Positions 11,188 to 22,825 of a stretch of 64,000 nucleotides of DNA are shown in pieces; within the stretch, counting starts at the first letter, position 1, and every line of letters begins with the position of its first letter. The stretch lies in contig NAJO01000006.1 of the NCBI GenBank assembly GCA_002077065.1, positions 372,001 through 436,000 on the forward strand, given 5' to 3'. The notes beneath the pieces are model-generated. The model saw only the letters and a list, made by a program, of their open reading frames with translations. It had not been told where the DNA came from and searched no databases. Both the position numbers and the translations under genes were made by a program. This DNA comes from Cryoendolithus antarcticus (lineage: Eukaryota; Ascomycota; Dothideomycetes; Cladosporiales; Cladosporiaceae).

Positions 11188-12876
11188 ATGGCTCTCCCCC
11201 AAGATCCCTCCCACCTCCACGCCCTAGTCGATATAGGCAGCAACGGCATCCGCTTCTCCATCACCTCGCTCCATCCCTCGCAGGCCCGGATTCTACCCAC
11301 GCTCCACCAATCCCGCTGCGGCATCTCGCTCTACGATGCCCAGTACCCTCCCTCATCAGCCGGCGAGCGGCAACCAATCCCCTCATCCACGATCGCGGCA
11401 GTCATAGCAGCGCTCCGGGACTTCAAGCGGACGACGCTGGACTTCTGCGTTCCGGAGGCGAACGTGAAGCTACTTGCTACCGAAGCGACGCGCACGGCGA
11501 TAAACGCTGCGGACTTGCTAGCCGAAGTAAGGGCCAACGTAGGCTGGGAAATCAGTCTCTTATCGAAGGAGGAAGAGGGACGGATCGGTGCGCTGGGCGT
11601 GGCGAGTTCCTTGCCCGGCGTGCGGGGACTGGTGATGGATCTCGGTGGCGGGAGCGTGCAGCTGAGTTGGCTGGATGGCCAGAAAGCACCGAAGAAGGGT
11701 GCTGTAAGTATGCCATATGGCGCTGCGGCTTTGATGCGGAGGATTGGGGAGGGGAGGATACGGGAGCTTGAGGCTGAGGTCAGTGCGGCTGTGAAGGGGG
11801 CTTATGAGAGCTTGGAAGTGGAGGGCGAGGTGGCGGAGGAGAGGAAGGAGAATGGAGGCGTGACGTTGTTCCTGTCTGGTGGTGGGTTCAGGGGGTGGGG
11901 GTATGTGCTTTTGAGTCGGCATCGTGTGCAGCCGTATCCGATTTCGGTTATCAATGGGTTCAGGGCTTCGAGAGAGGAGTTTCTGGATACGAAGGATGTG
12001 CAGGCTGCTGCTGCGGCGGCGTTGGAGGACGAGAGTGAGAGCATCTTCCGTGTGTCGGATCGCCGGGCAGGGCAGGTGCCCGCTGTGGCGTTTTTGGTGA
12101 AGACGCTGGCCGAGTGTCTGCCTGCAGTGACGGAAGTGCGGTTCTGTCAGGGTGGTGTGAGGGAAGGCTACCTCTCTGGACTGCTCTCTTCACAAGTCCG
12201 CGCGCTGAGTCCGCTGGTCGTCGCCACGACCCCATTCGCATGGGGTGACGGTACAGAGCCCTTGGCCGATCTCGTGAGCTCAGCCCTGCCAATTGCTTCT
12301 CGAAATAGAGATTACGCGTCTATGGGCCTTGCTCCTGTGGACAGAACTCTGATCACAGCTTTCGCGAGCACCATGTATACTCACTCCTCGCACTCCAAGG
12401 ACCTGCAAGCTTCGGCAGCACTGCGCAGCACCACGTCCGGCGTCCTGGCCAGCGTACACGGACTTCTGCACGAGTCTCGAGCGCTGCTGGGCCTCCTGCT
12501 CTGTGCACGTTGGGGCGACAGTGTAGCGCCTACAGACGAGACATTCAAGCGCAGCCTGCAGCGTCTCATCGAGGATCCATGGACGCTGTGGTGGGTGCAG
12601 TACCTCGGTACTGTGGCAGCGCTGATTGGGACAGTGTGGCCGGCTGGTTGGAAAGAGCAGGCTGAAGAGCGCTTGAAGTTCGAGACGACGTGGGAGAATG
12701 ATAAGAAAGGAAACGCGATGTTGCGGGTCAGAGTGATGCTCGGTAAGGACATCAGTGCCGAGGTCTTGGAACAGGAAATACATGGCTTAGAGAAAGCAAG
12801 CAAGAGAAAGAGATGGATTGGAGGAAGAGACGGCGCAGGATTCAAGGTCGCCGTGGAGGTACGCACAGCGACGTAA
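11188..12876 (+). CDS. RTG2: Rtg2-like Ppx/GppA-family ATP-binding protein
   Basis: 562 residues from ATG 11188. The frame is open further upstream only from a GTG. The N-terminus has the Ppx/GppA phosphate-1 loop (VDIGSNGIRFSI) and the second nucleotide-binding loop (LVMDLGGGSVQLSW), the hallmarks of the actin/Hsp70-like exopolyphosphatase fold. Length and the long C-terminal extension fit yeast Rtg2, the sensor in mitochondrial retrograde signalling, rather than short bacterial GppA. The gene is intron-free with a gene-poor stretch downstream. A true exopolyphosphatase activity cannot be ruled out. Confidence 0.87.
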   Translation: MALPQDPSHLHALVDIGSNGIRFSITSLHPSQARILPTLHQSRCGISLYDAQYPPSSAGERQPIPSSTIAAVIAALRDFKRTTLDFCVPEANVKLLATEATRTAINAADLLAEVRANVGWEISLLSKEEEGRIGALGVASSLPGVRGLVMDLGGGSVQLSWLDGQKAPKKGAVSMPYGAAALMRRIGEGRIRELEAEVSAAVKGAYESLEVEGEVAEERKENGGVTLFLSGGGFRGWGYVLLSRHRVQPYPISVINGFRASREEFLDTKDVQAAAAAALEDESESIFRVSDRRAGQVPAVAFLVKTLAECLPAVTEVRFCQGGVREGYLSGLLSSQVRALSPLVVATTPFAWGDGTEPLADLVSSALPIASRNRDYASMGLAPVDRTLITAFASTMYTHSSHSKDLQASAALRSTTSGVLASVHGLLHESRALLGLLLCARWGDSVAPTDETFKRSLQRLIEDPWTLWWVQYLGTVAALIGTVWPAGWKEQAEERLKFETTWENDKKGNAMLRVRVMLGKDISAEVLEQEIHGLEKASKRKRWIGGRDGAGFKVAVEVRTAT

Positions 12877-15800
12877 ATGGCATGCCCTTGCGACATTGCA
12901 AGTCAACTAGACATTCGACAGGGAAGACTCCCTGTCGTCTGGACGCTGCGAATATTGCGAACGTCGACGTTGATGGCTGCGCCGACCTTCGTGACATTTG
13001 GCAGAAGCAGTGCGAGCTCAGCATGATACAAGTCGTGGCCTGGGGCAACACATTGGAGTGTTCGTCACACCACAACGCACTTGTCGATTGGAGGACACCA
13101 TGCGTCTTTCCATGACACGATGGTCGGTCCGGTACAGGCTCCGGCTTTCCGCAGTAGATGCGATGCTAGCGATGGCAGTGACATCTGTGGGAGCTTTGGT
13201 CTTTCGATGTCACTACAGTAGTGTATCGTAGTCGGCCGGGGACCACGGTCCTCATCACAGCCATCGGTCATGCGGCGGAGACGGGAGAGTGTCAGCCACT
13301 TCGCGCGACTCCGCTGACGGATGGCGGCGGTGTGAACCTAAGGGCCACCGAGTGGATGTACTGTACAGTAGGCGTAGTAGCTACCTATATGTGCAGTCAC
13401 CGTGCACTGGCAGGTATAGGCGTGTTCGGGGGATTGACATAATGTACTGTAGCATGAGCCCGGTCACCGGAACACATCTGGTCCTTGTTATCGATCCCCG
13501 AGCCCCTGAGCATATGTAACAGTGCTGTTCTCGAGCACGCTTTCTTCACAGGATTGGTCGATCAGTCACTTGTAGCAGGACTTCCCACGCCGTGAAGTTG
13601 CGGGAGATCATTCATCCCGTGCCTTACAGTACTAGCTGGTGGATCCTTGACGCTTGCATATGAGGCTGCTGAGAAGCCAAGCGCCACAATCAAAGCATTG
13701 AAGTCTTGGTACACGGCTCTTGGAACGCCTTGGGACGCAGACAGCCGGATCTGCAGGAACTACTGTCGTGCTACTGCGTGTCAGCATTGACAATCACCTG
13801 GGGGATCGGTCACTAGGATCCGGGTAATGGGAAATGCTCCGCGATTGCACAGACGGTGCGCTGCTTCAAGACAGTGCTGTTTGATTGGCCTGCTTCTCGG
13901 AGAATGGGTCGCTGATTGCTGTTTGTAATGTGGTGGACGGAGGCGGAGTGCGGGACCGAAAGCGGTTTCATGATCGTGCACGTTGTGCGAGCGGTATAGT
14001 CCAGTGATTGAGCATACCATCACGTATTGAATAATGATGTGACATGAGGTGCGCACCTCGGTCATGCCCAGTACGGCATGGCGTTGACAGTCAGAGGCCA
14101 TGATTTATTCGGCGCGAGCAAGTAAAAGAATTGCAGCCTCGATCGCAGCACCGTGCGGTGAGAGAGAACCCGGTCGCGCGACGCTGATGCATGCACTTCT
14201 AGCTGGGCGCACAAACAAGCTTGGAGACGCAGAGATATGGTCGACAAGTCCCTGTGAGAACCGGAAGACGTATAGGGTACTCCTCTGGCCAGGTTGCTGT
14301 GTGCTGAGCCGCGTGAATTGCACGCAGTGGCATCCGGCGTAGTACTTACATCAGGAATTCAGCTTCACAGCAGTAATTCCACAAGTGAGAAGCTGGGTGT
14401 CAGGCGACGCGCGGATGTGTCTTGTCAACAACGCGTCGAATATCCCACCGCGCGATTGTGACTTTGTGGCGGCAAAGCAACGTAGAAGCAAAGTGTTGCC
14501 GCTCGTGGAGCAAGTGCCGGATTGAGCGTCTGGCAACGATGTGGAGATTTGTGATGGCGAGCGTCATTCCATCACCCCACCGCGCGAGAACTTACCGTAC
14601 CCTCTAGAACGGTCGAATGTGAGATTGCGAGGCGCCTGCTGGTACAGTCCCGCCCTATCGGGTGTCCACCCACGCCGTTGTCGCGTGGGATTTCCAGCTG
14701 TGGAAATACCAGCAACTTGGAACGCCGATTTACTGCGTTTTGGGACGTCGATGATCTGGCTCAAAACCGTAGGGTGAGCTTTCATGCGCCGTCATGCACC
14801 CTGCCCATAGTTACGAGAATACCTTGCATCAGCTTGCAATCATGACATACGCCCGCGCTAGCTCGTGATGAAATGTCATCGGGGAACTGGGCGTGATAGA
14901 AGATGCAGTGGCGCTCTCACCAAACGTTCCAAAGTGGGAGTTGAGTTTGTGCCCTTAGCGTGCGTGAAAAGCATCCGGAAGCCTTACGGTTTCTCAGATC
15001 CTCGCCGGTGGAAGGCGATGATCAACGGTAGCTCCTGCCCGTGCCGCGAAGTAACCGCAATGTGTGTTCCGTGATGTTGCAGCAGGCGACGGCACAGCAC
15101 ACCACCAACACCGCCTGAGGCGTGAATGCGGCGTGAAATAGATGATCCCGCAGCGCGTCTTCCTCGCGCTTTAATGAAATGTCGCGTGGCAGAAGCCACA
15201 TCGCCGGGATCGAGATGTTGGGCGCTCTCTCGGCTTCTTCTCAATTGGTTGGACCTGTTCTGCTTTTCTCTAGTAGACGGGCCCTGAGCCGCCCGCTTCA
15301 CTGCCGTGGGCTAACGACTGGGGTCTGCATAGGCGACTGGGAATCTGGTCCGCTGCAGACTGGTCAACGGTGTTTGTGATGGGAAAGCGCAGTAGATTAA
15401 TGCAGAATTTCCATTGGTCGAGGTCGCGTTATTTGCGCGAATTGATGCGGACTCCTTTCTTCTGCCGCGCGCAGGCAGGGCTACTGCACCTCGATGATAT
15501 TGCAGCTGCTCTCGAGGTTGTGATGCTTATCGTTGACGAGGAGACCCCAGGTTGAGAGCGGCACGCATAGGACCCTTCCCCGTAGAGGTTATTGTGCGAT
15601 GCTAGTGAGCTCGTCCCAAAATGCCATAGCGCTGGCCTCGGCTTGTAAGGATGGCCAGAAGTTTGTTTGTCCATATTATTATGTGAACCCGCTCGGCGTC
15701 GACCCACAGTGCTCGTGCACCCTCCCGACGACCCCATCGTACATACCTCGTGTGCTCGCCGTAGTCCGCCCGTCTTTCTCATCAACCCTCGAACACATCA

Positions 15801-16055
15801 CTTTCGTTGCTGTCTTTCACTGGTGTTTGCACGCACTCCCTTGGTCGCAGTTGCCGTTTGTCTCTGCACCGAGCCGCTGGAACAGGCTTGGCGTTGGATC
15901 TTCTCGAACACGCGGAGTAAACACAACATTACATTAGCACGTGCAGGCCCACTGCATCTCGAGCCCGTGACTCGACGAATGCTCATCTGGACTTTTCGCG
16001 TTGAACACGCACTTTCATCGCGCTTGCACGCGTCTTGCTAGACTCACCACCCACT
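12877..16055. other. Gene-poor stretch
   Basis: About 3.2 kb with no recognisable gene. Short open frames lie on both strands without family resemblance. The last few hundred bases before 16056 are C/T-rich on the plus strand, typical of a fungal promoter or 5' UTR. GTAC-rich words recur (tgtactgtacagt near 13357). No mobile-element hallmark was seen. Confidence 0.45.
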
Positions 16056-17476
16056 ATGGACTTTCTCCCACACACTCGCTCGGATTCCTCAGACACGTCC
16101 TCGACCGGCTCGTCGTACCAGCATATTCTCGACCATGCACTCAACTACGGCTCGAGCTACCAAATGCCCCTCCGCAGCATGTACACATTGAACTGTGCCC
16201 CTCGTGCTCAACCGCTTCCTTCATATCAAAGCTCTTCTTCCTCGAATTCGCCCACCACGCCAATCACTCCTTCTGGGTGGCAAGACCCTTCAGCGACCCA
16301 GCTTTTCAATGAGCATCTCATGGCTCAAATGTCGAATCTACCCGCACAACCTGCGTCTCTGCCTCCGAGCTTCATCACATCATTCGTGGGAAAGTGCTTT
16401 CCAGTGGAACTTGTGTGCGTGGACTTTCCTCAAGCATTGACTGGCCTGGACTACCTCAAGGACCTGGAGCATCGGCGGCGGCGAGAAGTGCAATTCGCTA
16501 TGAGTCGTCTGGACATTGACCGCGCATCTCCGCCAACGGATCTTGAGCTTCAGACCAAGTATCCTGGTGTTGCGCGATGGCTCAAGGGCATCGATGAGAA
16601 GGAGAGGAAAATCGAGACGCTGTACACGCAGCTGTACATTGGAATCAGACGATGGGTGTGTCCAAGTAACTGATCGTAGACTGCGAGCCTTACTGACAGC
16701 AACATCAGGTCCTCATCAATGAGCTTTCGCTGGTACCATACAACAAGCACAACTGTGTGGCAATGCTCAACACACTGTACCCTCCAATGGGCACAACACC
16801 TCCGACTTCGAAGCTAACACACGCGGCTCTAAAGTCGCAGCGAGATGGTTTCTTCAAGTACATTCAAAGTGTCGAGAAGAACGGGTCTCGAGTTTTGACA
16901 AATGTCATGATGCAAGGCGCCGCCCCCGGCGACGATAATGGTTGGGAAGCCGTGCATCGCATACTGGTCATGTATCTGCAGGTGACCAACAGCATGATCA
17001 GCGATTGCACTTCTGTGGGCGACCTGGACGATGTCTCAGTGAAGGACCTCAACAGCAGGAGCACGAAGACCGACTCTGGCATTTCACTCCGATCCGCCGC
17101 TGCTGAGCGTCGTCCCTCCGTCCCATCAGGCAACGTGTCGAACGCCACTTCACCTCTTGAGCCACCACGACCCAAGACGCCGTCTGGAGGTCGTGCCACG
17201 GCTCTTGAGAAGCTCGCACGTGGTTTGAAGACAATCGGCAGAAGCAGAACGGACGTCGCCGAGATTGGCTCAAAAGACGTTATGTTCGAGCCTTCGCCAC
17301 AGAAGACCAAGTCCCTGCGCAAGATGCGCAGTATGGGAGCGCTGTCCGATCGCAGCCGTAATGGGTCGCAGGACTTCGGCGTACCCCTCGTCGAATCCGA
17401 CGAGATGCGGCGTCAGCGCAAGCGATTTGAGGCCGAGCAGTCGCGGAACATACTGAAAAAGGGTCATGAGGTGTGA
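16056..17476 (+). CDS. Conserved Pezizomycotina protein of unknown function
   Basis: Two exons, 16056-16655 and 16709-17476, join in frame across a 53-nt intron (donor GTGTGT, CTGAC branch, acceptor CAG), giving about 455 residues. The first 75 residues are Ser/Thr/Pro-rich and probably disordered. A folded core of about residues 95-310 contains GVARWLKGIDEKERKIETLY and LINELSLVPYNKHNCVAMLN, motifs I associate with a widespread but unnamed fungal family. The C-terminal third is Ser/Arg-rich with many SP and RS phosphosite-like words. There is no membrane segment. No function can be assigned. Confidence 0.8.
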
Positions 17477-18205
17477 TTGCTTTGAGACTACGCGAGATCG
17501 CATTGACGCGACTACATTCAATTGCTCTGGAGAGCATTGCCGCTCCGCAGTCCGGCTGATCTGTTCGCTGCACCGCTCGGCGCTGGGGGTTATTTTGGTT
17601 CTTGTGCTCTGGAGGACCGGCGCATTAGACGTCGATAGATAGGATGCCCTCGCGGGCGGAAATGGGCGTTGTTGCTTAGGGTGGGAAAGGCTCAACGGAC
17701 GGTCAAAAGTCGGGGAATCGCCACTGGTAAGGCGTTCACGGCGTGGCTGGCTTGCCGTCTTTCGGCTGGGGTTGTAATGATTATGAGGGACGTTCGCGGA
17801 GGCTGTCGTGCTTTGTAGTTGCCTGACGGAATTAGTCCAGCACACAGGGCGAGAGCTCAGAGAGCTTGGCGCGAGTGGCTTCGGGACTTGCATGTATACC
17901 AACAATGAAAGCAGTTCGAATCACATCATCTCTGAATGCTCTCACTCAAACCCATTCCGTTCATATTCTCCTCGATCGATGCCGGACCACACGGCTGCTG
18001 AATCAGGTGGTACAAAGCATAATGCACAGATTCAGTCATTACATCCAGGAGCGGTTGTCGGCTATCAAGTCGATCTGCCGAGGAGCAGCGCACGCCATTG
18101 TGCGTGCTGATGGATCGACGTATCGGTCAATGGCCGTTGTCTAGGTCGAGGATGCGATAACAATTTCTTTATGGTCTCATCCTACAAGCAAGTGGTTTAC
18201 AAAAC
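17477..18205. other. Intergenic, no feature seen
   Basis: 3' flank of the unknown gene and promoter of the ene-reductase gene. No coding signal is supported. Confidence 0.4.
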
Positions 18206-19558
18206 ATGGCACCCGCGACTCTGAACGCCCCAGTGCCTGGACTCCCCTACTTCGCTCCCCAACATGCCATCTCCCCCGGGACACCAATCAAGCCCAATGG
18301 CAGCAACATACCTACCCTCTTTACTCCACTCAAAGTCCGGTCGAAGACTCTTCGAAACCGCATCATAGTAGCCCCAATGTGTCAATACAGCGCCGCCCAT
18401 GAAGGTCCCCAAATCGGCGCCCTGACGCCCTACCACGTCGCCACGCTCGGCCACTACGCTCTCAAAGGCGCTGCTCTGGTCTTCATTGAAGCTTCTGGCG
18501 TGCAGCCAAACGGTCGCATAACGCCGAATTGTCCTGGCATCTGGAGTGATGATCAGATTCCTGGCATCAAAGCCGTGGTCGATATCTGCCACGCTCAAGG
18601 CGCACTCTGTGGGATTCAACTAGCTCACGCTGGGAGAAAGTCGAGCACATGCGCTACCTGGGTCTCCGCTCGACACGGCAAGACAAGTGTGCGTGCTGGA
18701 GCTGATGTGGGAGGTTGGCCGGAGGATGTCGTTGGACCTAGCGGTGGCGAGGCGTTTACTTGGGATGTAAAGGGGAGTGCTGATCCGGAGGGAGGGTTCT
18801 GGGCACCGAGGGAGTTGAGCGTTGGCGAGATCACGGCGTTAGTCGGGGATTGGGCGGGGGCTGCGAGGAGAAGTGTGGAGGCTGGGGTGGATGTTATTGA
18901 GATTCATGGTGCGCATGGGTATTTGATTCATCAATTTCTGAGCCCGATCACCAATCGACGGACGGATGCTTATGGAGGCAGCTTTGAGGGACGGACGAGG
19001 CTACTGGTTGAGATTGTGAAGGCTATACGATCTGTGATTCCAGAGGACATGCCTCTTTTCCTGCGGCTCAGCTCGACAGAATGGCTTGAGGAGACTGAGC
19101 TCGCGAAACAGCATGGCAGCTGGGACGTCGAGAGCACTGTAGACATCAGCAAGATCCTCTCGCCCCTCGGCGTCGACCTTCTGGACGTCTCGAGCGGTGG
19201 CAACCACCCACAGCAACGCATCAACATGTTCAAGTCCAAGGATTACCAGACGAAGATCGCTTCCCGCATTCGACAAGAGCTACGAGCAGCAGGCAGCCAG
19301 ATGCTGATCGGTGCCGTCGGACTGATCACAGACGCCGAGCAGGCGAGAGGGATCGTCGAGACGAGTATCAAGGACGAAGCGGAGGTGGCGAAGAGCATGA
19401 CGGAAGCCAAAGGGTCGGCTGAGCCGATGGCAGACGCCGTGTTGATAGCGCGGCAGCTGATGCGCGAGCCCGAGTGGGTGCTTCGCGTTGCATGGCAACT
19501 TGGTGTTGATGTCGCGTGGCCGAGTCAATTCGATCGCGTTAGATTCCCTAGACTATAG
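18206..19558 (+). CDS. YqjM-type NADH:flavin oxidoreductase (old yellow enzyme family)
   Basis: Single exon, 450 residues, ATG 18206. This is an FMN ene-reductase acting on activated C=C bonds. The N-terminal IVAPMCQYSA carries the Cys that tunes the flavin in YqjM-class enzymes. HAGRK follows, then the substrate-binding HGAHGYLIHQFLSP (a His/His pair, not the His/Asn pair of class I enzymes), and a C-terminal AVLIARQLMREPEW where the FMN phosphate site lies. It differs from the OYE gene at 44.7-46.1 kb in class and exon structure, so the two are not recent duplicates. The substrate is unknown. Confidence 0.9.
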   Translation: MAPATLNAPVPGLPYFAPQHAISPGTPIKPNGSNIPTLFTPLKVRSKTLRNRIIVAPMCQYSAAHEGPQIGALTPYHVATLGHYALKGAALVFIEASGVQPNGRITPNCPGIWSDDQIPGIKAVVDICHAQGALCGIQLAHAGRKSSTCATWVSARHGKTSVRAGADVGGWPEDVVGPSGGEAFTWDVKGSADPEGGFWAPRELSVGEITALVGDWAGAARRSVEAGVDVIEIHGAHGYLIHQFLSPITNRRTDAYGGSFEGRTRLLVEIVKAIRSVIPEDMPLFLRLSSTEWLEETELAKQHGSWDVESTVDISKILSPLGVDLLDVSSGGNHPQQRINMFKSKDYQTKIASRIRQELRAAGSQMLIGAVGLITDAEQARGIVETSIKDEAEVAKSMTEAKGSAEPMADAVLIARQLMREPEWVLRVAWQLGVDVAWPSQFDRVRFPRL

Positions 19559-19835
19559 ATCAGCTAGACAACAGACGGTTCCAATTCCCTCAAAAATTAT
19601 CAAGATTACAGTGCTTTGCCAGTGTCTACTTGATCAGTTGAAGGGGCGGATGCGAATGGCTAGGTAGTGCCTTTCTCGTGCTTCGTCAGTGTACAATTCA
19701 TGAGCTCGCTAATTTACAAGCACTGCGGACCAGGACTCCATCCTTTGGTGCCGTTACGTTTCCCATGCTACATCCATCTTCGAATCCCTCCGGCCATACC
19801 TCCAGTGACTAAGCATTGACTCTTCCAGCACATCC

Positions 19836-20378
19836 TTAAGTATACTGCCACGCCCCCGGTCCCGTAGCATTAATAGCAAATGCTGTAAACCCCAAACACT
19901 CCTCACTCAAAACCACCCCCTCAACCTGCCCAAAAATCTGATACCCTCCGTCCCCATCCGCAGCCGGACAAGCCAACAACCCCCCATCGCGACTCAAATA
20001 CCCATACGGATCCCCCAAACTCACGTTCCACCCCCCAGTGATTGCCCCTTGAGGCATAGCAGCGCTATGAGCCTGCGTATACCCCACGGCGCCACACACG
20101 GGGTCGATGTAGACTTGCTGGCCACCGGGGACGATGACACCCATGGCGAGGGGACCGGAGCCGCCAGCGAAAGTGGTGATGTTACCGGCTGGACAGGCGT
20201 CGCCGACTTGTGTTGGGCAGTAGGAGGCTGTGTTGCGATTGATGTAGAGACGCTCGCCGGAGGCGGTGATCTGGCCGAAGTGGATTGGCGAGGCGGAGCG
20301 GACGGACACGAGGGTGAAGTATTGGGCTTGCGTGAGGGCTGTTGAGACGAGGAAGGTGGTGAGATTCGAGGGCTTCAT
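19836..20378 (-). CDS. Secreted PhiA/IgE-binding-like cell-wall protein
   Basis: 180 residues from ATG 20378, where a short hydrophobic signal peptide begins (MKPSNLTTFLVSTALTQAQ). The frame is open further upstream, but an extension would bury the signal peptide. The mature part begins FTLVSVRSASPIHFGQITA and has repeated beta-like blocks, four Cys and N-glycosylation sequons (NIT, NVS, NAT). This is the pattern of small fungal wall proteins related to PhiA and IgE-binding allergens. A TATAAG word lies 136 bp upstream of the ATG. It is a surface protein, not an enzyme, as far as the sequence shows. Confidence 0.75.
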   Translation of the reverse strand: MKPSNLTTFLVSTALTQAQYFTLVSVRSASPIHFGQITASGERLYINRNTASYCPTQVGDACPAGNITTFAGGSGPLAMGVIVPGGQQVYIDPVCGAVGYTQAHSAAMPQGAITGGWNVSLGDPYGYLSRDGGLLACPAADGDGGYQIFGQVEGVVLSEECLGFTAFAINATGPGAWQYT

Positions 20379-20513
20379 TTTCCTTGGATGGAAGTGGAGG
20401 AGGGATTCGACCTTGGAGGTTGTCGTTGATTTCAAGAATTCCTTGTGCTTTTGAGCTGAGTTGAGGAAGTTGATGAGACGAAGGCAAGGAGACGAACGAA
20501 GACTATTGGAGCA

Positions 20514-20519
20514 CTTATA
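20514..20519 (-). promoter_or_regulatory. TATA box of the PhiA-like gene
   Basis: TATAAG on the minus strand, 136 bp upstream of the ATG at 20378, in a T/A-richer local context. Distance and orientation suit a TATA-driven, strongly regulated secreted-protein gene. Confidence 0.45.
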
Positions 20520-21229
20520 ATCACGCCCTCATGGCACCTGCATGTCGACAGCTAGGGTGCCTTCCACGGTCGTGTAGATATGAGAGCGTCCTTGCCATGG
20601 TTGACTTCAGGCGGGGAGGCAAGCGCAACCTCGCCCGAACCGAATGGTTCCGTACGACCTCATGACTTCGAATTGTCGAACCGGTACGGACTGTGAGGTC
20701 GCAGAGCTGATCCCTCGTATCACAGGCATTGCAATGGTGTCAAGTGACGTCTGTGACCAGGTAGCAATCGGCGGTAACTATACTTTGCATAGTGCTTTGT
20801 ACATCCATACCGACGTGGAGCATCGCAATGCCGAGTACGGTAGGTTAAGCTTGAGCTGTCAAAGACAGTTGTAGAGACGACGCCTCGTGGAAAATTCGCA
20901 GTAGTGTTATGGATAGTATGATGACCAGGTGGGAGACCTCACGCCGCACACAAGAACATTCCTCGGGTGATCGACGGCGTCTCCGCCGCTACTATTCCTG
21001 GCTGTGCGACGTTGCCTTCAGTCGCCGGTTCGTGCATAGCATCAATACTTGCATCGCACGAGCTCGTGTCGATCTCGTACTCTGCGAAGCTACCTTTTCT
21101 GTAGTATAGCACGAATCCCAGGTGTCGTCGCATTGCCATCGTATCGACGTTTTGAAGGCAATAAGGACTTGGCGAGAATGTCTGGCGATCGATCTGCTAA
21201 CTATCTACACGTACATTCGGCATACCCAA
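20520..21229. other. Intergenic, no feature seen
   Basis: Region between the PhiA-like promoter and the 3' end of CMR1. No supported gene. Confidence 0.4.
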
Positions 21230-22825
21230 TCACTGCCACAAACACAACTTCCCACTCGCAGTACCAGCTGCCACCCAATCCATGCTATCATGAAACCTCG
21301 CCACAGCCGGCACAGCCGTGATGCCCTCACCACCCAGCTGAGCCAGCTGCTCCCCCTTACTTGTGTACAAATCGACAAAGCGATTCATATTCCCGATCGC
21401 GAACCGCTGGATGCCGTCTTGCGGGTTCATCTGCCACTGCGCTCGTAAGATCGTGACCCATCGACCAGTCTGGTTGTTGTGCGGTATGATGGTCGCTGGA
21501 TTCATGAAGCCATCGCTTAGGGTGGAGGGTTTAATGGGCGTAGATGAGGAAGCGAGGGATGAGAAGTCATGGATCTTAATCGTGTCGTCGTAGCTCGCTG
21601 TCGCTACCTGACCGGCGGCATTGAAAGCCGCATGCGAGACGGACAGCTTGCTAGTATGTTCGCCCAGACAGAGCGGCATGCGATTCTCGCCTTTGCCCGA
21701 GATCTTGCGCAGGTCGAAGAGTCGCAGTGTGCGGTCTAGCGAAGCTGTCGCGACGAGATGAGGATGTGTCGGATGCAGCGAGAAGCCTCCGATTTTCTTC
21801 TCGGAGAGCTGGAAGAGCGTTGAGACTTCGTGAGCGGGCATGCGCATGTCTTTGATGCCGAAAGCGCCGTTCAGGGTTGCGAAGTGGAGGGTGTGGGGGT
21901 CTGCATGAGAGATCTCGACGCCGGAGATGGGCTCGTCTGCGCTGCGGTCTTCGGGCGCGTAAACTTCGATTGCTTTGCCCTGTGCGAGGTCGAGCTTGCG
22001 GATTGAGCTGTCGTAGGAGGCTGAGTAGAGGGCGTTGTGGTCTGAGGGGGCGAAGTGGAAGGCGCTGATTGTGCGGGTGTGGATCTTGAAGGTCGTGATC
22101 GCGGGCTCGGAGTCTTCGTCTACATCGCCATCCTCGTCTGCGTCGTCTGCTTCTTGCTTGACCTTCTCAGGCGAGGTCTGTGAGGCATCAAAGAGCCCGA
22201 GACTTCCTAGCTTGTCACCCGCGAAGACCAATGCTTTGTCCTTGGTCGGATGGAAGCCAAGACTATAGATTCGTTCAGGCGTGATCTTGATCCGACTGGG
22301 TTCTGCTCCTTCCCACAGCTCTAGTCCCGACATGCGCTCCCTTAACTCTCGCAGCTCCTTGTCCGTGGTGTCCTTGATGTCCTGCTCGTCAAACGTTCGC
22401 TCGCCAGGGTTCGCAGGTCCAACGGCAGTCAGCCAGTTGCCAGCGCGGTTCCATGTCCGTCCATTTGTCACAGCATTGACCAGATCGATGTCGTCGCTCA
22501 CGCGCATGCGCTTCGCCCGCTGCTGCTCTACGAAAGCTTCGGCTTCCTTTTCCTCCTTTACCCGTGCCACCTCGGAGTCGGCTACCATGCCCTTTAGGCG
22601 AGACGATGTTCGTCGCGGGCCGAAGTCTTCCTTGACCTCTTTCTTGACTTCTCGCTTCCGCTTCTGGCCTGCTGTGCTTGAGGATGTCTTTTTCGCGGCC
22701 TTGGGCCCAAGACCTGCTTGGTGCGCATCGAGCTGCAGTTGCTGTAGTAGAGCCTGGTTCTTTGCAATCTTCTCTTGTCGTGCGACTTCGTACTCGCTGA
22801 GCGATGCGCCACTCTTGCGCGCCAT
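21230..22825 (-). CDS. CMR1: Cmr1-like WD40 DNA damage-binding protein
   Basis: 531 residues from ATG 22825. The N-terminal 150 residues are charged and include the family signatures MARKSGASLSEYEVARQEKI and RRTSSRLKG. A seven-bladed WD40-type propeller follows, with recognisable blades such as ISAFHFAPSDHNALYSASYD, HPHLVATASLDRTLRLFDL and AAGQVATASYDDTIKIHDF. In yeast, Cmr1 (YDL156W) is a nuclear chromatin-associated protein that gathers at quality-control foci after replication stress. The gene is intron-free and head to head with HEM4 across 303 bp. Confidence 0.9.
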   Translation of the reverse strand: MARKSGASLSEYEVARQEKIAKNQALLQQLQLDAHQAGLGPKAAKKTSSSTAGQKRKREVKKEVKEDFGPRRTSSRLKGMVADSEVARVKEEKEAEAFVEQQRAKRMRVSDDIDLVNAVTNGRTWNRAGNWLTAVGPANPGERTFDEQDIKDTTDKELRELRERMSGLELWEGAEPSRIKITPERIYSLGFHPTKDKALVFAGDKLGSLGLFDASQTSPEKVKQEADDADEDGDVDEDSEPAITTFKIHTRTISAFHFAPSDHNALYSASYDSSIRKLDLAQGKAIEVYAPEDRSADEPISGVEISHADPHTLHFATLNGAFGIKDMRMPAHEVSTLFQLSEKKIGGFSLHPTHPHLVATASLDRTLRLFDLRKISGKGENRMPLCLGEHTSKLSVSHAAFNAAGQVATASYDDTIKIHDFSSLASSSTPIKPSTLSDGFMNPATIIPHNNQTGRWVTILRAQWQMNPQDGIQRFAIGNMNRFVDLYTSKGEQLAQLGGEGITAVPAVARFHDSMDWVAAGTASGKLCLWQ

